Counted from the stretch's first letter, positions 1-6,902 are shown. The stretch: DNA of 10,694 nucleotides from Acidobacteriota bacterium (GCA_013140955.1 JABFRY010000446.1:1-10694), one strand, 5' to 3'. The notes: a model not told the origin generated them from the sequence alone. Numbers and translations: made by a program.

Positions 1-41
1 CACGTCGGCGGCGCGCGAGGGCGAAGCTCCTGCGCGTCGCC

Positions 42-1445
42 TTAGGCGCCCGACCAGAGGTCCTGCGCCCTGGCGTAGGCGGCTGCACCGACCTTCTCGC
101 CCAGATCCAGGCCCACGACGTTGCCTTCGTAGAAGTGAATGCCGCCATAGAGACGCGACTCGCCGGCCTCGCGCGCCGCCGACGTGAACGTGGGCCAGTG
201 CAGCACCACGTCGGTCACCGGCTCGGTCGGATCGGCCTTGAGCGGCACGTCCTGCGAGTAGAAGAACCCGAAGCGGTCGCTGCCGGTGAACGTCTTGAGC
301 ACCGTGGCCGCCGCCATCGAGAACCCGCTGTGGCCCGAGGTGAACTCGGAGAACGGCGGCGTGGGAAACGTGGGCACCTGGAAAGGCTTCCAGGCCTCGC
401 CCAGGATCTCCTGCGTGCCCTTGCCCGCGCCGGCCCAGCCCAGGACGCGCTTGCCTCGGAACAGGTGACGAATGGCCGTGACGGGGCGTACGTAGTCGAA
501 CTCGCGCTTGGCATCCCACGTGGCGATGCTGGCGTCGAAGATGGCGTTGGCGAGGGCGAGATAGAGCTTGACCGTCTGGTTCAGGTCCATCTGGTCGCGC
601 TCGACGACGTAGGCCGCGAACTCGGTCCAGTGACCCGGCGGCAGCTCGGAGTTCGGGCCGTCGGCCCAGTACTCCGCGATCACCTTCTGCTCGGGCGTGA
701 GCCGCGCCTGGACGTCCATCACGTAGCGTGCCTGATCGAGGAAGCCCTGGCTCAGTGGCGACTGCGGAGGCGTGGTGGGGCGGAACTGGCTGCCGGTGGT
801 CATGGCGAACGGCTTCACCAGCCCCCAGTGCGGGCAGATGAACTTCGGCGTCTTCGCCTCGTGCGCGGAGTTGAGGTAGGTGAGCGCCTGCCACCGGCCC
901 ACGTCGGCAATGGCATCGGCGGCGGCCGGCAGCAGCACCGCCATCGGGCTGTTGACCGGCGCGTAGCCGGTGGTGTCGGCGTACAGATTCGCCTGGTTGG
1001 CGTTGTCGGCGTGCCGAAATGCCAGGACGTCGTTGGCGGCCTGGTTGCCCACGTCCACCGGCGTGGGCGTCGGTCCGCCGATGACGATGCCGTCCTTGGC
1101 CAACTGGTCGGCCAGCATGGCCTCGTAGCTGGCCTTGAAGTCGGCCTGGTAAATGTCGGGCGGGAACTGATCCACCAGCGCGCGGTAGGCCGCCTGGCTG
1201 ATGGCCTGGCGACGGTTCGGTTCGGTGTGCTGTCCGACGGGCCTGCGCGGCGTCGTGCGGTGCACAGGTTTGGCCACGCTGTCATACGCCGACCACGCGT
1301 CGTAGACCGTCGTGTACACGATGCCGATGGACCGTGCCACCTGCGGTGGCCCGCCGCGCTCGCGGTCCGGGCTGTTGAGAGGGAGCCTGCCGACGGCGCG
1401 GATGGCCTCGAGCAGGATGTTGTTCCATTCGACGATCAGGTTCAT
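42..1445 (-). CDS. Vanadium-dependent haloperoxidase / PAP2-superfamily protein
   Basis: The 467-residue protein carries the full vanadate/phosphate-binding set of the vanadium haloperoxidase and PAP2 acid phosphatase superfamily. It has K-x6-RP (Lys313, Arg320, Pro321), an SGH motif (Ser370-Gly371-His372; His372 matches the acid-base histidine) and SR-x3-G-x-H (Ser430-Arg431 to His437; His437 matches the vanadate-linking histidine). The spacing equals that of fungal chloroperoxidase. The family oxidises halides with hydrogen peroxide or hydrolyses phosphate esters; sequence alone does not decide which. There is no signal peptide or membrane segment, so a cytoplasmic protein is likely, unlike many secreted members. 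The ATG start has GAGGA three bases upstream. It lies 117 bp behind the methyltransferase on the same strand. I am sure of the superfamily and unsure of the substrate. Confidence 0.9.
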   Translation of the reverse strand: MNLIVEWNNILLEAIRAVGRLPLNSPDRERGGPPQVARSIGIVYTTVYDAWSAYDSVAKPVHRTTPRRPVGQHTEPNRRQAISQAAYRALVDQFPPDIYQADFKASYEAMLADQLAKDGIVIGGPTPTPVDVGNQAANDVLAFRHADNANQANLYADTTGYAPVNSPMAVLLPAAADAIADVGRWQALTYLNSAHEAKTPKFICPHWGLVKPFAMTTGSQFRPTTPPQSPLSQGFLDQARYVMDVQARLTPEQKVIAEYWADGPNSELPPGHWTEFAAYVVERDQMDLNQTVKLYLALANAIFDASIATWDAKREFDYVRPVTAIRHLFRGKRVLGWAGAGKGTQEILGEAWKPFQVPTFPTPPFSEFTSGHSGFSMAAATVLKTFTGSDRFGFFYSQDVPLKADPTEPVTDVVLHWPTFTSAAREAGESRLYGGIHFYEGNVVGLDLGEKVGAAAYARAQDLWSGA

Positions 1446-1562
1446 GCGTCCTCGCTGGCTGTTGGGGGGCCGGCAAGTGGTGACGCGATGAGCTGATCCG
1501 TTTCACGGCCGCGGGAAGACCACCTGCGCGGAGGGAGATGGCCCCGGCGGATGCGGTGGGGC

Positions 1563-2330
1563 TCAGACTCGCGACCGGGTGGGCGTCTGCAGCACCAGGC
1601 ACACGTAACCGTAGTCGTCGCCGCAGGTCTCGTACATCTGCTGCTCACGCTGCATGGCCGTGTACACGTCCTGTGCGCCGCGTCTGGCGATGGCCTCGCG
1701 CAGGGGTCTCTCGACGCCCGCGTAGTACGCGTGCCAGTCGTCAGCCGGCAGTCGAAACGAGTCGATGACGTCGTAGCCGGCTCCGCGCGCGTCGCGGACG
1801 CGTGTCGCCTCGTCGCGCATGTCGGGGTACTCCACCGCCAAGAACGCGCGGGCCCGCTCGTCCGGCTGGTCCACGAACCAGACCAGCTCCGTCACGACGA
1901 GACAGCCGCCCGGGCGCAACAGCGGCTTCCAGCTGTAGAGCGCCTGCTCGAATCCAATCGAGTACGCACTGCCCTCGGCCCAGACCAGGTCGTAGCCGGT
2001 CCCACGCGCATCCACGCTCCCCATGTCGGCGACGACCGTCGTGATGCGGTCACCGAGGCCGCGCGCCTCGGCCTGCGCCCGAAGCGTCGCGAGAAACGGC
2101 GGGTGGATGTCCACGGCGGTGACGTGTGCGCCGGTCTCCTCGGCGAGCACGAGGGTAGAGCCCCCGGTGCCGCAGCCCATGTCGAGCACGCGCTCGGTAC
2201 GCAGACCGTCCGGCAGGAGCCGAAGGGCGCGTCGGGTGGTGGCCACGCTGCCGGGCCCTTGCCGCGGCGTGGTCTCGAACAGCTCGAAGAGCAGGGCCCG
2301 GTCGTCCGGGAGGGCGGAGGCGTCAGGCAT
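1563..2330 (-). CDS. Class I SAM-dependent methyltransferase
   Basis: The 255-residue protein has a class I (Rossmann-fold) methyltransferase domain. Motif I is VLDMGCGTGG at residues 48-57, the acidic end of strand beta-2 is Asp74 in AVDIHP, and the post-motif strand carries LLRPGG near residues 137-142. The C-terminal third is rich in Tyr/Trp and probably forms the substrate lid. It resembles small-molecule methyltransferases of the Methyltransf_11/25 type; the acceptor cannot be named. Its ATG overlaps the stop of the upstream two-TM gene by 8 bp and has no strong Shine-Dalgarno sequence, which suggests translational coupling. No signal peptide is present, so it is cytoplasmic. Confidence 0.9.
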   Translation of the reverse strand: MPDASALPDDRALLFELFETTPRQGPGSVATTRRALRLLPDGLRTERVLDMGCGTGGSTLVLAEETGAHVTAVDIHPPFLATLRAQAEARGLGDRITTVVADMGSVDARGTGYDLVWAEGSAYSIGFEQALYSWKPLLRPGGCLVVTELVWFVDQPDERARAFLAVEYPDMRDEATRVRDARGAGYDVIDSFRLPADDWHAYYAGVERPLREAIARRGAQDVYTAMQREQQMYETCGDDYGYVCLVLQTPTRSRV

Positions 2331-2568
2331 CGGTCTCGTCGTCCCTACTGTTGCCCAGGCCGAGGACCGGCTCCGAGTATGCCGATGCGAGGAGCCCGAG
2401 CCGATCAGCCAGCCACAATACTGCGCCGCCGCCGCCGATCAGCCCGAGCCAGAGCGAGCGCCTCGTGGCCTGGCCGAAGACGCGAGTCTCCAGGGCCTGG
2501 AGAAGCACCATGCACAGGCCGCCAGCGGCCGCAGCTGCAATTCCGCAGGCTACTCTCCCTATGCGCAT
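2323..2568 (-). CDS. Small two-TM membrane protein, unknown function
   Basis: The 81-residue protein has two hydrophobic segments, about residues 5-24 and 39-56, joined by a short polar loop with two arginines. The tail is acidic (SRDDETDA). I do not recognise a family. The coding call is supported by a perfect AGGAGG at 2574-2579, five bases from the ATG, and by the 8-bp overlap with the methyltransferase start, typical of a two-gene operon. It is the first gene of that operon and its promoter must lie in the 142-bp divergent gap to the plus-strand pair starting at 2711; I see no convincing -35/-10 for it there. Confidence 0.7.
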   Translation of the reverse strand: MRIGRVACGIAAAAAGGLCMVLLQALETRVFGQATRRSLWLGLIGGGGAVLWLADRLGLLASAYSEPVLGLGNSRDDETDA

Positions 2569-2573
2569 CGTTG

Positions 2574-2579
2574 CCTCCT
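2574..2579 (-). promoter_or_regulatory. Strong Shine-Dalgarno site of the two-TM gene
   Basis: A perfect AGGAGG sits five bases before the ATG at 2568. It fixes the start of the small membrane protein and supports its being a real gene rather than a chance reading frame. Confidence 0.8.
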
Positions 2580-2681
2580 CTGGCTACCGAATCGCCGGTG
2601 GCGCACGATACCACCCCGCAAGGGCGGCCCGCTGCGTGACGCGGGCGGGCCCGGCGGCAACCTGCGCACCACCCGCACACC

Positions 2682-2699
2682 AGTCGGAATCAGCCGACT
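2682..2699 (+). promoter_or_regulatory. Inverted repeat (candidate operator) touching the -10 box
   Basis: Perfect 6-bp arms AGTCGG and CCGACT are separated by six bases. The right arm ends on the first base of the TATACT box that drives the plus-strand gene pair, so a dimeric repressor bound here would block transcription. Autoregulation by the small first-gene protein is a plausible inference from how toxin-antitoxin operons usually work; nothing in the sequence proves it. Confidence 0.45.
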
Positions 2700-2704
2700 A
2701 TACT
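2699..2704 (+). promoter_or_regulatory. -10 box TATACT, probably for a leaderless transcript
   Basis: TATACT matches the sigma-70 -10 consensus in five of six positions. The GTG start codon begins seven bases after its last base, where transcription normally starts, so the mRNA is probably leaderless. There is no good TTGACA-like -35 element at 16-18 bp spacing and no TGn extension, so either an activator is needed or the box is fortuitous. Confidence 0.45.
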
Positions 2705-2710
2705 GAAGCC

Positions 2711-2941
2711 GTGCGCAGCCGCACCGCCAATGAAACGGACGCCGAGCGGCAGGCCCGGGTACTGCAAATGACGCCGGCAGAGCGGGTCGCACTCGCCATG
2801 CGCCTCGGCGAAGAAGGGCTTGCGGCGTACATGGTCATGCACAACGTCACTCGGGCGACGGCGATTGCGCAGATCAAGGCCAGGCGGCGCCTCGGGCGCC
2901 GCGTATCGCCATCGGCCGACGCCGACATCAATGTCGATTGA
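2711..2941 (+). CDS. Small basic protein, putative antitoxin-like partner
   Basis: The 76-residue protein begins with GTG and contains TPAERVALAMRLGEEG (residues 21-36), a central helical stretch and a basic segment ARRRLGRR (57-64). I infer a helical, possibly DNA-binding protein. It has no signal peptide or membrane segment. I have no firm family name; small proteins of this look occur directly upstream of nucleotidyltransferase-fold genes. The start was chosen because a -10 box ends seven bases upstream and there is no Shine-Dalgarno before it or before the alternative ATG at 2768. The last 11 bases overlap the start of the next gene, implying coupled translation. A role as antitoxin or regulator is inference from this arrangement. 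Confidence 0.65.
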   Translation: MRSRTANETDAERQARVLQMTPAERVALAMRLGEEGLAAYMVMHNVTRATAIAQIKARRRLGRRVSPSADADINVD

Positions 2942-3461
2942 TCCGGTCGGGGCCATGCTCGACGCCCTCGGGGTCCGCTTTGCCCTCATCGGCGCACATG
3001 CCATGGCCGCCCGCGGCTATCCCCGCTTCACCCTCGATATCGATCTGCTGACCGTCGACGGGCGCGTACTCGACCCTGTGGTCTGGAGCCCGCTTGCCGA
3101 CGCCGGTGCGAGCGTCACGCCTCGGCGCGGCGATGCCGACGATCCACTGGGCGGCGTCGTCCACGTGCTCCTGCCCGATGGCACCGACATCGACATCATC
3201 GTCGGCAAGTGGAAGTGGCACGGTGCCCTCATTGCACGCGCTGAGCGCATGACAGTGGCCGGTCGCGCCGTACCCGTTCCCGTGATTGGGGATCTCATCC
3301 TGCTCAAGCTGTCTGCGGGCGGGTACGGCGACCTGCAGGATGCGGCAGCACTGCTGACCCTCGGCGGCGACGAGGCCCGTGCACACGTCAAGGCGCTGAT
3401 CGGCGCTGTGCAGCCGGACATCACCAGCGAGTGGCGGCGGCTGGAAGCGTCGAGCCAGTAG
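2931..3461 (+). CDS. Nucleotidyltransferase-fold protein (AbiEii/MNT-like)
   Basis: The 176-residue protein has the signature of the DNA polymerase-beta-like nucleotidyltransferase fold. FALIGAHA (residues 18-25) stands in the usual GG/GS position, then R32-F-T-L-D36-I-D38 gives the first two catalytic carboxylates, and D86-I-D88 is the likely third. The later LILLKLSAG...DLQDAAALL (121-142) resembles the Lys and Asp-x-x-Asp helix of AbiEii/AbiGii-type and related transferases. Such proteins transfer NMP to proteins or tRNA, and several act as toxins of two-gene modules. The usual GS or GG before the helix is GA here, which may change nucleotide binding. The ATG lies inside the end of the small upstream gene with no Shine-Dalgarno, so translation is probably coupled. 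It converges on the DUF2200 gene 59 bp away. Confidence 0.8.
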   Translation: MSIDPVGAMLDALGVRFALIGAHAMAARGYPRFTLDIDLLTVDGRVLDPVVWSPLADAGASVTPRRGDADDPLGGVVHVLLPDGTDIDIIVGKWKWHGALIARAERMTVAGRAVPVPVIGDLILLKLSAGGYGDLQDAAALLTLGGDEARAHVKALIGAVQPDITSEWRRLEASSQ

Positions 3462-3520
3462 AAGCTCCTGCCCGGGGCCGCCGGCGCATCAGGCGGACAG
3501 CGGTCACGTCCAGCGCGCGC

Positions 3521-3886
3521 TTACTTCGCACGTAGAATCTTCTCCATCTTGCGGCCCTTGGCCAGCTCGTCGACCAGCTTGTCCATGTATCGGGCCTGCT
3601 GCGTGAGCGGATTCTCGATCTCCTCCACCCAGTATCCACAGATGCTCCCCGTGATGAGGCGTGCGTTGGGGTTCAGCGTGGCCTGCGCGAAGAACTGCTC
3701 GAACGTCAGCTTGTCTGCGATGTGCTGTTGCAGCGCCCTCTCGCTGAAGCCGGTGAGCCAGCGGATCACCTGATGCAGCTCGTCCTTCGTCCGGGCCTTC
3801 TTCTCGACTTTCGCCAGATAGTGCGGGTAGACGGACGCGAACGTCATGCCTGCAATCCGTCCGTCATGGTTGTTCGTGCGGTTCAC
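3521..3886 (-). CDS. DUF2200 family protein
   Basis: The 121-residue protein matches the DUF2200 family across its whole length. The N-terminal signature is RIAGMTFASVYPHYL, the middle is IRWLTGFS, and the C-terminal region reads VEEIENPL followed by DKLVDELAKG and MEKILR. The function is unknown; it is a small cytoplasmic protein found in many bacteria, and the conserved ends suggest a complete copy. I chose the GTG at 3886 because AGGAGG (3898-3903) lies about 9-11 bases upstream. An ATG further out at 3925 would put this ribosome site inside the gene. It lies 141 bp downstream of the MBL-fold gene, separated from it by a terminator-like hairpin, so it is probably transcribed on its own. 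Confidence 0.9.
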   Translation of the reverse strand: MNRTNNHDGRIAGMTFASVYPHYLAKVEKKARTKDELHQVIRWLTGFSERALQQHIADKLTFEQFFAQATLNPNARLITGSICGYWVEEIENPLTQQARYMDKLVDELAKGRKMEKILRAK

Positions 3887-3897
3887 GTTGCGCGTCT

Positions 3898-3903
3898 CCT
3901 CCT
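3898..3903 (-). promoter_or_regulatory. Shine-Dalgarno site fixing the DUF2200 GTG start
   Basis: AGGAGG (the overlapping GAGGAG also fits) lies about ten bases before GTG at 3886. It argues against the longer ATG start at 3925. Confidence 0.7.
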
Positions 3904-3965
3904 GTAATTCATTGCGTGGTGCCACGGCCTGGTCAGGCCGGAGCGACAGCCTCCCAAACGACGAC

Positions 3966-3989
3966 GGGGCGAGCCCGAAGGCCCGCCCC
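3966..3989 (-). terminator. UUCG-tetraloop hairpin, probable terminator of the MBL-fold gene
   Basis: On the minus strand the transcript folds into a 10-bp stem with one mismatch, closed by a C(UUCG)G tetraloop: GGGGCGGGCC, then TTCG, then the complementary arm. It lies about 40 bases past the stop of the MBL-fold gene. The run after the stem is GTCGTCGTTTGG, poor in T, so it may act with Rho or only as a 3'-end stabiliser. It is nearly identical to the terminator at 9752-9777. Confidence 0.6.
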
Positions 3990-4027
3990 TGGTGTTGGAC
4001 TCACTGCCACGTCCCGCCGCCCTGGAT

Positions 4028-5476
4028 CTACTGTTGCAGCGCGACCAGGACGTCGTCGTCCGACTCCGGATTGGGCGCTGGATGCACACCGGTGAGCGTA
4101 TCGAACTCCATGCCGAGCTCGCGCACGCGCTCGGCAAACGCGATGTGCGCGGGCGAGGGATCGTCGGGGAACAGCGTCAGGTCCGCCTGGTGGAAGTGGC
4201 TGTGACGCGGCAGGTACACGCCGAGCAGGTGTTCGGCATGTGGATTCGGGATGTGGACGATCTCCATCCGGTTCATGGCGTCCTCGATCACCATGACGTC
4301 CTCCACGCCCTCGATCGTCGGGTCCATTGTCGGCTCGCCAAGCAGCGTCCGCGGGTTGCTGAGCGCCATCTCCGCGAACGGGACGTTCTCCTCGTGCGTG
4401 AGGATGGTGATCCCCTCACGCGCCCAGGCCGCCAGCCCGCTCGAGTGATCCGAGTGGAAGTGCGAGTTGACCACATAGCGGATCGGCTTGTTGGGGACCG
4501 TGGCGCGCGTGGCCGCCAGCACCTGCTGGCCCCGGTTCTCGTTCTGCGCACCGCCCTCGAAGACGACGACGAAGTCGGTGAACTCCACGATCATCGCTTC
4601 GTAGCCGCCCCCCACCAGGTAGACGCCGTCGTAGACCTTCCGGACCAGATCGGCCGGGTCGGGCGCGGGCCCACCGCCACGACCACCACCACCGCCGCCA
4701 CCACCGCCGTTACCCTCCGCGGGCGGCGGCGTGAGCCGTGCCGTGAGATCGGCCGGGTTTGCCGTGGCGCTCTCCACGGCCACCGTGAACGACGTGCCGC
4801 CGGCGCGCTCTTGCTCCATACTGGCCGGCACCATCACGCCGTCCATCTCGCGGTAGTCGCTGTAGTTGGCGGCGACCTGGAGGTCGCCCATCATCACGTG
4901 CTCCACCTGCGTCTCGACGCGCGACACCAGGTTCTGGTCGTTGATGTAGCCGGTCACCGTGTAGCGCATGCCCGAGGGCGACGTCTGCGACTCGGGCGAC
5001 TGCCACGTCAGCGTCGTGAACGCCGCCTCGCCCATCTCGGCGGTCCCGACCTCGGCGCCGTACATCTCGGCCCCCCGCAGGAAGCCCCACGGCGTGAGCC
5101 AGATCTCCAGCTGGTTGTTCCAGGCCGTCTCGTCGGCGTTGATCTGCTGTTCGTAGGGCTGCTCGGTGGGCGGCCGCAGGAAGACGCCGCCATGGAACAT
5201 CGTGCCGGTGGCGCGCGAGGCGGGCGCCGTCAGGTCGATGGTGCGCGAGTAGTTGGATATGTCGTACATCGGCCAGGGCGGGCTGGCCACGGCCGTCTGC
5301 AGGAAGGCCCGGTCGAGCGTCTGGGCCGTGCCCGAGTAGGTGATGGACTGGAGGCCCTCGGTCGCCATGGCCTCGTTGACATCGGCCAGTACGGCCTGGG
5401 CATCGCGCGGCCCCCCGCCGCAGCCGGCAGACAGCAGCGCGGCACAGACCGCGGACATCGTCAGTGTGCGAAACAT
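4028..5476 (-). CDS. Lipoprotein MBL-fold metallo-hydrolase with N-terminal LolA-like region
   Basis: The 482-residue protein starts with a lipoprotein signal ending LLSAGC (Cys19), so it is probably membrane-anchored outside the cytoplasm. Residues about 25-250 form a strand-rich region resembling LolA/LolB-like lipoprotein carrier folds. A Gly-rich linker (256-269, with nine glycines in a row) leads to a metallo-beta-lactamase domain from about 275. Its metal ligands are visible: HFHSDH (His339, His341, Asp343, His344), His413 in PNPH, Asp432, and His465 in TGVHP. This is the two-metal set of MBL hydrolases; the substrate is unknown and need not be a beta-lactam. The start has AGAGGGGA about six bases upstream. 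It is a larger, two-part architecture than ordinary 200-300-residue MBL proteins. It follows the truncated DinB-like gene by 70 bp. Confidence 0.88.
   Translation of the reverse strand: MFRTLTMSAVCAALLSAGCGGGPRDAQAVLADVNEAMATEGLQSITYSGTAQTLDRAFLQTAVASPPWPMYDISNYSRTIDLTAPASRATGTMFHGGVFLRPPTEQPYEQQINADETAWNNQLEIWLTPWGFLRGAEMYGAEVGTAEMGEAAFTTLTWQSPESQTSPSGMRYTVTGYINDQNLVSRVETQVEHVMMGDLQVAANYSDYREMDGVMVPASMEQERAGGTSFTVAVESATANPADLTARLTPPPAEGNGGGGGGGGGRGGGPAPDPADLVRKVYDGVYLVGGGYEAMIVEFTDFVVVFEGGAQNENRGQQVLAATRATVPNKPIRYVVNSHFHSDHSSGLAAWAREGITILTHEENVPFAEMALSNPRTLLGEPTMDPTIEGVEDVMVIEDAMNRMEIVHIPNPHAEHLLGVYLPRHSHFHQADLTLFPDDPSPAHIAFAERVRELGMEFDTLTGVHPAPNPESDDDVLVALQQ
4673..4712. repeat. Low-complexity CCN/GGN tract coding a polyglycine linker
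   Basis: An imperfect run of CCA/CCG triplets (GGN on the coding strand) encodes the glycine-rich linker of the MBL-fold lipoprotein. Triplet runs of this kind can vary in length by slippage, which would change linker length without shifting frame. Confidence 0.7.
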
Positions 5477-5546
5477 GTCTCGTCCCCTCTCAGCATATGA
5501 AGCCGGTTCGCGGGGCAGGATACACCGACATCAGCCCATGTGTGGC

Positions 5547-5954
5547 TCAACAGGTCTTCCCACCTTCTGCTGGCGCCGCACCCCGTACCATGACGGAGCG
5601 GGCCTCGAAGAAGGGGGCAACCAGCCGCGCCTCCCCCTCGATCCGGGCACGCGAGCGGGCCTCGGCGGGCTCCAGCACGTGGTAGAGCGACTTCCAGGCG
5701 GTATCCGGGTCGAGACCGACCGTGGCATCTGGCGCCGGGAGGTGACCATCTCGAAGAGCAGAGAGCGTCCGGAGCTGGCCATCGAGCAGGTGGGCCACGA
5801 CATCGCGGACACGCCAGGCCCCAGCGACGGTCGGGCGGTCCCACGCCTCCGGCGGCAGACCACGAAGGAGCTGAACCAGTTCGTCGTGGAGCGGCGCAAG
5901 AAGGTCTGCGGTGTAAGTGGGTGCGAGCGGCTGCAACGGCTCGGCGTTGTCCAT
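5547..5954 (-). CDS. Truncated DinB / maleylpyruvate isomerase N-terminal-like protein
   Basis: Residues 18-72 match the start of the DinB-like four-helix family (maleylpyruvate isomerase N-terminal, mycothiol/bacillithiol-dependent). The sequence LLRGLPPEAWDRPTVAGAW (29-47) is followed by VRDVVAHLLDG with metal-type His55, then LRTLSALRDGH. Full-length relatives run about 250 residues; this one ends at 135, and residues about 80-135 show nothing I recognise from the family. The other two reading frames of the strand do not contain the missing part either, so this is not a simple frameshift. It looks like a deletion product or a highly diverged short form. The ATG lies 11 bp after the VOC gene, so the two are probably cotranscribed; it has no clear Shine-Dalgarno of its own. 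Confidence 0.6.
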   Translation of the reverse strand: MDNAEPLQPLAPTYTADLLAPLHDELVQLLRGLPPEAWDRPTVAGAWRVRDVVAHLLDGQLRTLSALRDGHLPAPDATVGLDPDTAWKSLYHVLEPAEARSRARIEGEARLVAPFFEARSVMVRGAAPAEGGKTC

Positions 5955-5965
5955 GATGTCGGCTG

Positions 5966-6445
5966 TCAGCGCGTGCCGTCTTCCACGGGACTCACTCGGG
6001 CGGTCTGCGTCCCGAGCTGCTGCGCCAGTCCGATGAGAATGCCCTCAGGCCCGCGGATGTAGCTGAGCCGATAGGTGTCCTGGTAGTTGACGACTTCATC
6101 GACCACCGTCGCTCCGCGCGCGACGAGCCTGGCGAGGGTGTCGTCGATGTCCTCGACCGTGAACATGACGCGCAGGTACCCCAACGCGTTCACGGGAGCC
6201 GTGCGGTGGTCGGACACGATGGCGGGCGCGAGGACGCGGGAGAGCTCGATGCGGCTGTGGTCATCCGGGGTGCGCAGCATGGCGATCTCGACGCGCTGGC
6301 CGCGCACCCCGGTGACGCGGCCCGCCCACTCGCCCTCGGTCAGCATGCGGCCTTCGAGGGCAGGACCCAGTTCGGTGAAGAACCCGATGGCAGCATCGAG
6401 GTCCTCCACCACGATGCCCACGTTGTCCATACGCGTGACTGTCAC
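5966..6445 (-). CDS. VOC family (glyoxalase/bleomycin-resistance-like) protein
   Basis: The 159-residue protein has two beta-alpha-beta-beta-beta modules of the vicinal oxygen chelate fold. Module one is about residues 5-70 (RMDNVGIVVEDLDAAIGFF up to EIAML and IELSR). Module two is about 86-142 (NALGYLRVMFTVEDIDD to YIRGPEGILIGLAQQ). Glu68 and Glu135 sit where metal-binding glutamates are usual, but the N-terminal His of the family is replaced by Asn8, so metal use may differ. Roles in the family include isomerisation, dioxygenation and drug binding; the substrate is unknown. The GTG start at 6445 has GGGAGA four bases upstream. The ATG at 6478 lacks a ribosome site and the family usually begins at TRMDN. 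It is followed after 11 bp by the DinB-like gene. Confidence 0.88.
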   Translation of the reverse strand: MTVTRMDNVGIVVEDLDAAIGFFTELGPALEGRMLTEGEWAGRVTGVRGQRVEIAMLRTPDDHSRIELSRVLAPAIVSDHRTAPVNALGYLRVMFTVEDIDDTLARLVARGATVVDEVVNYQDTYRLSYIRGPEGILIGLAQQLGTQTARVSPVEDGTR

Positions 6446-6530
6446 GGTGTCTCCCTGGTGCGTGTGCGATCCACGCATGGCCCCGGCCGGCGGGATCGTC
6501 ATTCGATCTTCCAGCGCTTCGGCAGTGTCG

Positions 6531-6902
6531 CTATCCGGCCGTGCGCACGGCCCACAGGAATACCACGCCGAGTGCGAGATCGGGCAGCGCGCTGACGGCC
6601 ACGTGGGCCGGCACGTCGCCAGCGGCCGCGTACGCGACGGCAAGGACGAAGAAGCCGAGCTTTCCCAGTCCCCCGACAGCGAGGAGTGGACGATTGACGA
6701 CGGGCTGGCTCGCCAGCCAGAGGTACACGCCGCCGAACAACGCGATGACCAACACCAGCTGACCCGCGAGAAATGGCGAGACCGGAACGGGCAGGAGCGG
6801 GGAGACCCGCCCGACGGCAAGCGGGGCAAAGACGGCCACACCCAGCGCATTGAGCGCGACGGATGCCCAGAGGGCGCCGCGAAGAAGATGACTGGGCCGC
6901 AC
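6531..6902 (-). CDS. Small four-TM membrane protein, unknown function
   Basis: The 123-residue protein has four hydrophobic segments, about residues 8-30, 43-64, 72-94 and 99-119, and very short loops. I do not recognise a named family. The start is a GTG; an in-frame stop lies about 45 bases upstream and no ATG occurs in between. The region before the GTG has no good Shine-Dalgarno, so the exact start is uncertain. It sits 85 bp before the VOC gene on the same strand and may be transcribed with it. A permease-like or DoxX-like accessory role would be speculation. Confidence 0.65.
   Translation of the reverse strand: MRPSHLLRGALWASVALNALGVAVFAPLAVGRVSPLLPVPVSPFLAGQLVLVIALFGGVYLWLASQPVVNRPLLAVGGLGKLGFFVLAVAYAAAGDVPAHVAVSALPDLALGVVFLWAVRTAG

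Noticed and set aside
135..1496. A long open frame of 453 codons on the plus strand opposite the haloperoxidase gene
   Set aside because: It is an antisense shadow caused by the high GC at third positions. Its protein is a low-complexity Arg/Val/Gly-rich sequence with no recognisable domain, and the minus strand has a clear family match.
3462..3520. A bidirectional terminator between the convergent nucleotidyltransferase and DUF2200 genes
   Set aside because: Only a weak 5-bp stem (CCGCC/GGCGG) without T runs is visible.
4028..5476. Calling the MBL-fold gene a beta-lactamase resistance gene
   Set aside because: The fold and metal site are shared by many hydrolases. The lipoprotein anchor and large N-terminal region do not match class B beta-lactamases.
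3992..5500. A 502-codon open frame on the plus strand opposite the MBL-fold gene
   Set aside because: Composition is His/Arg/Val-rich with no domain, and the opposite strand carries a lipobox and a full metal site.
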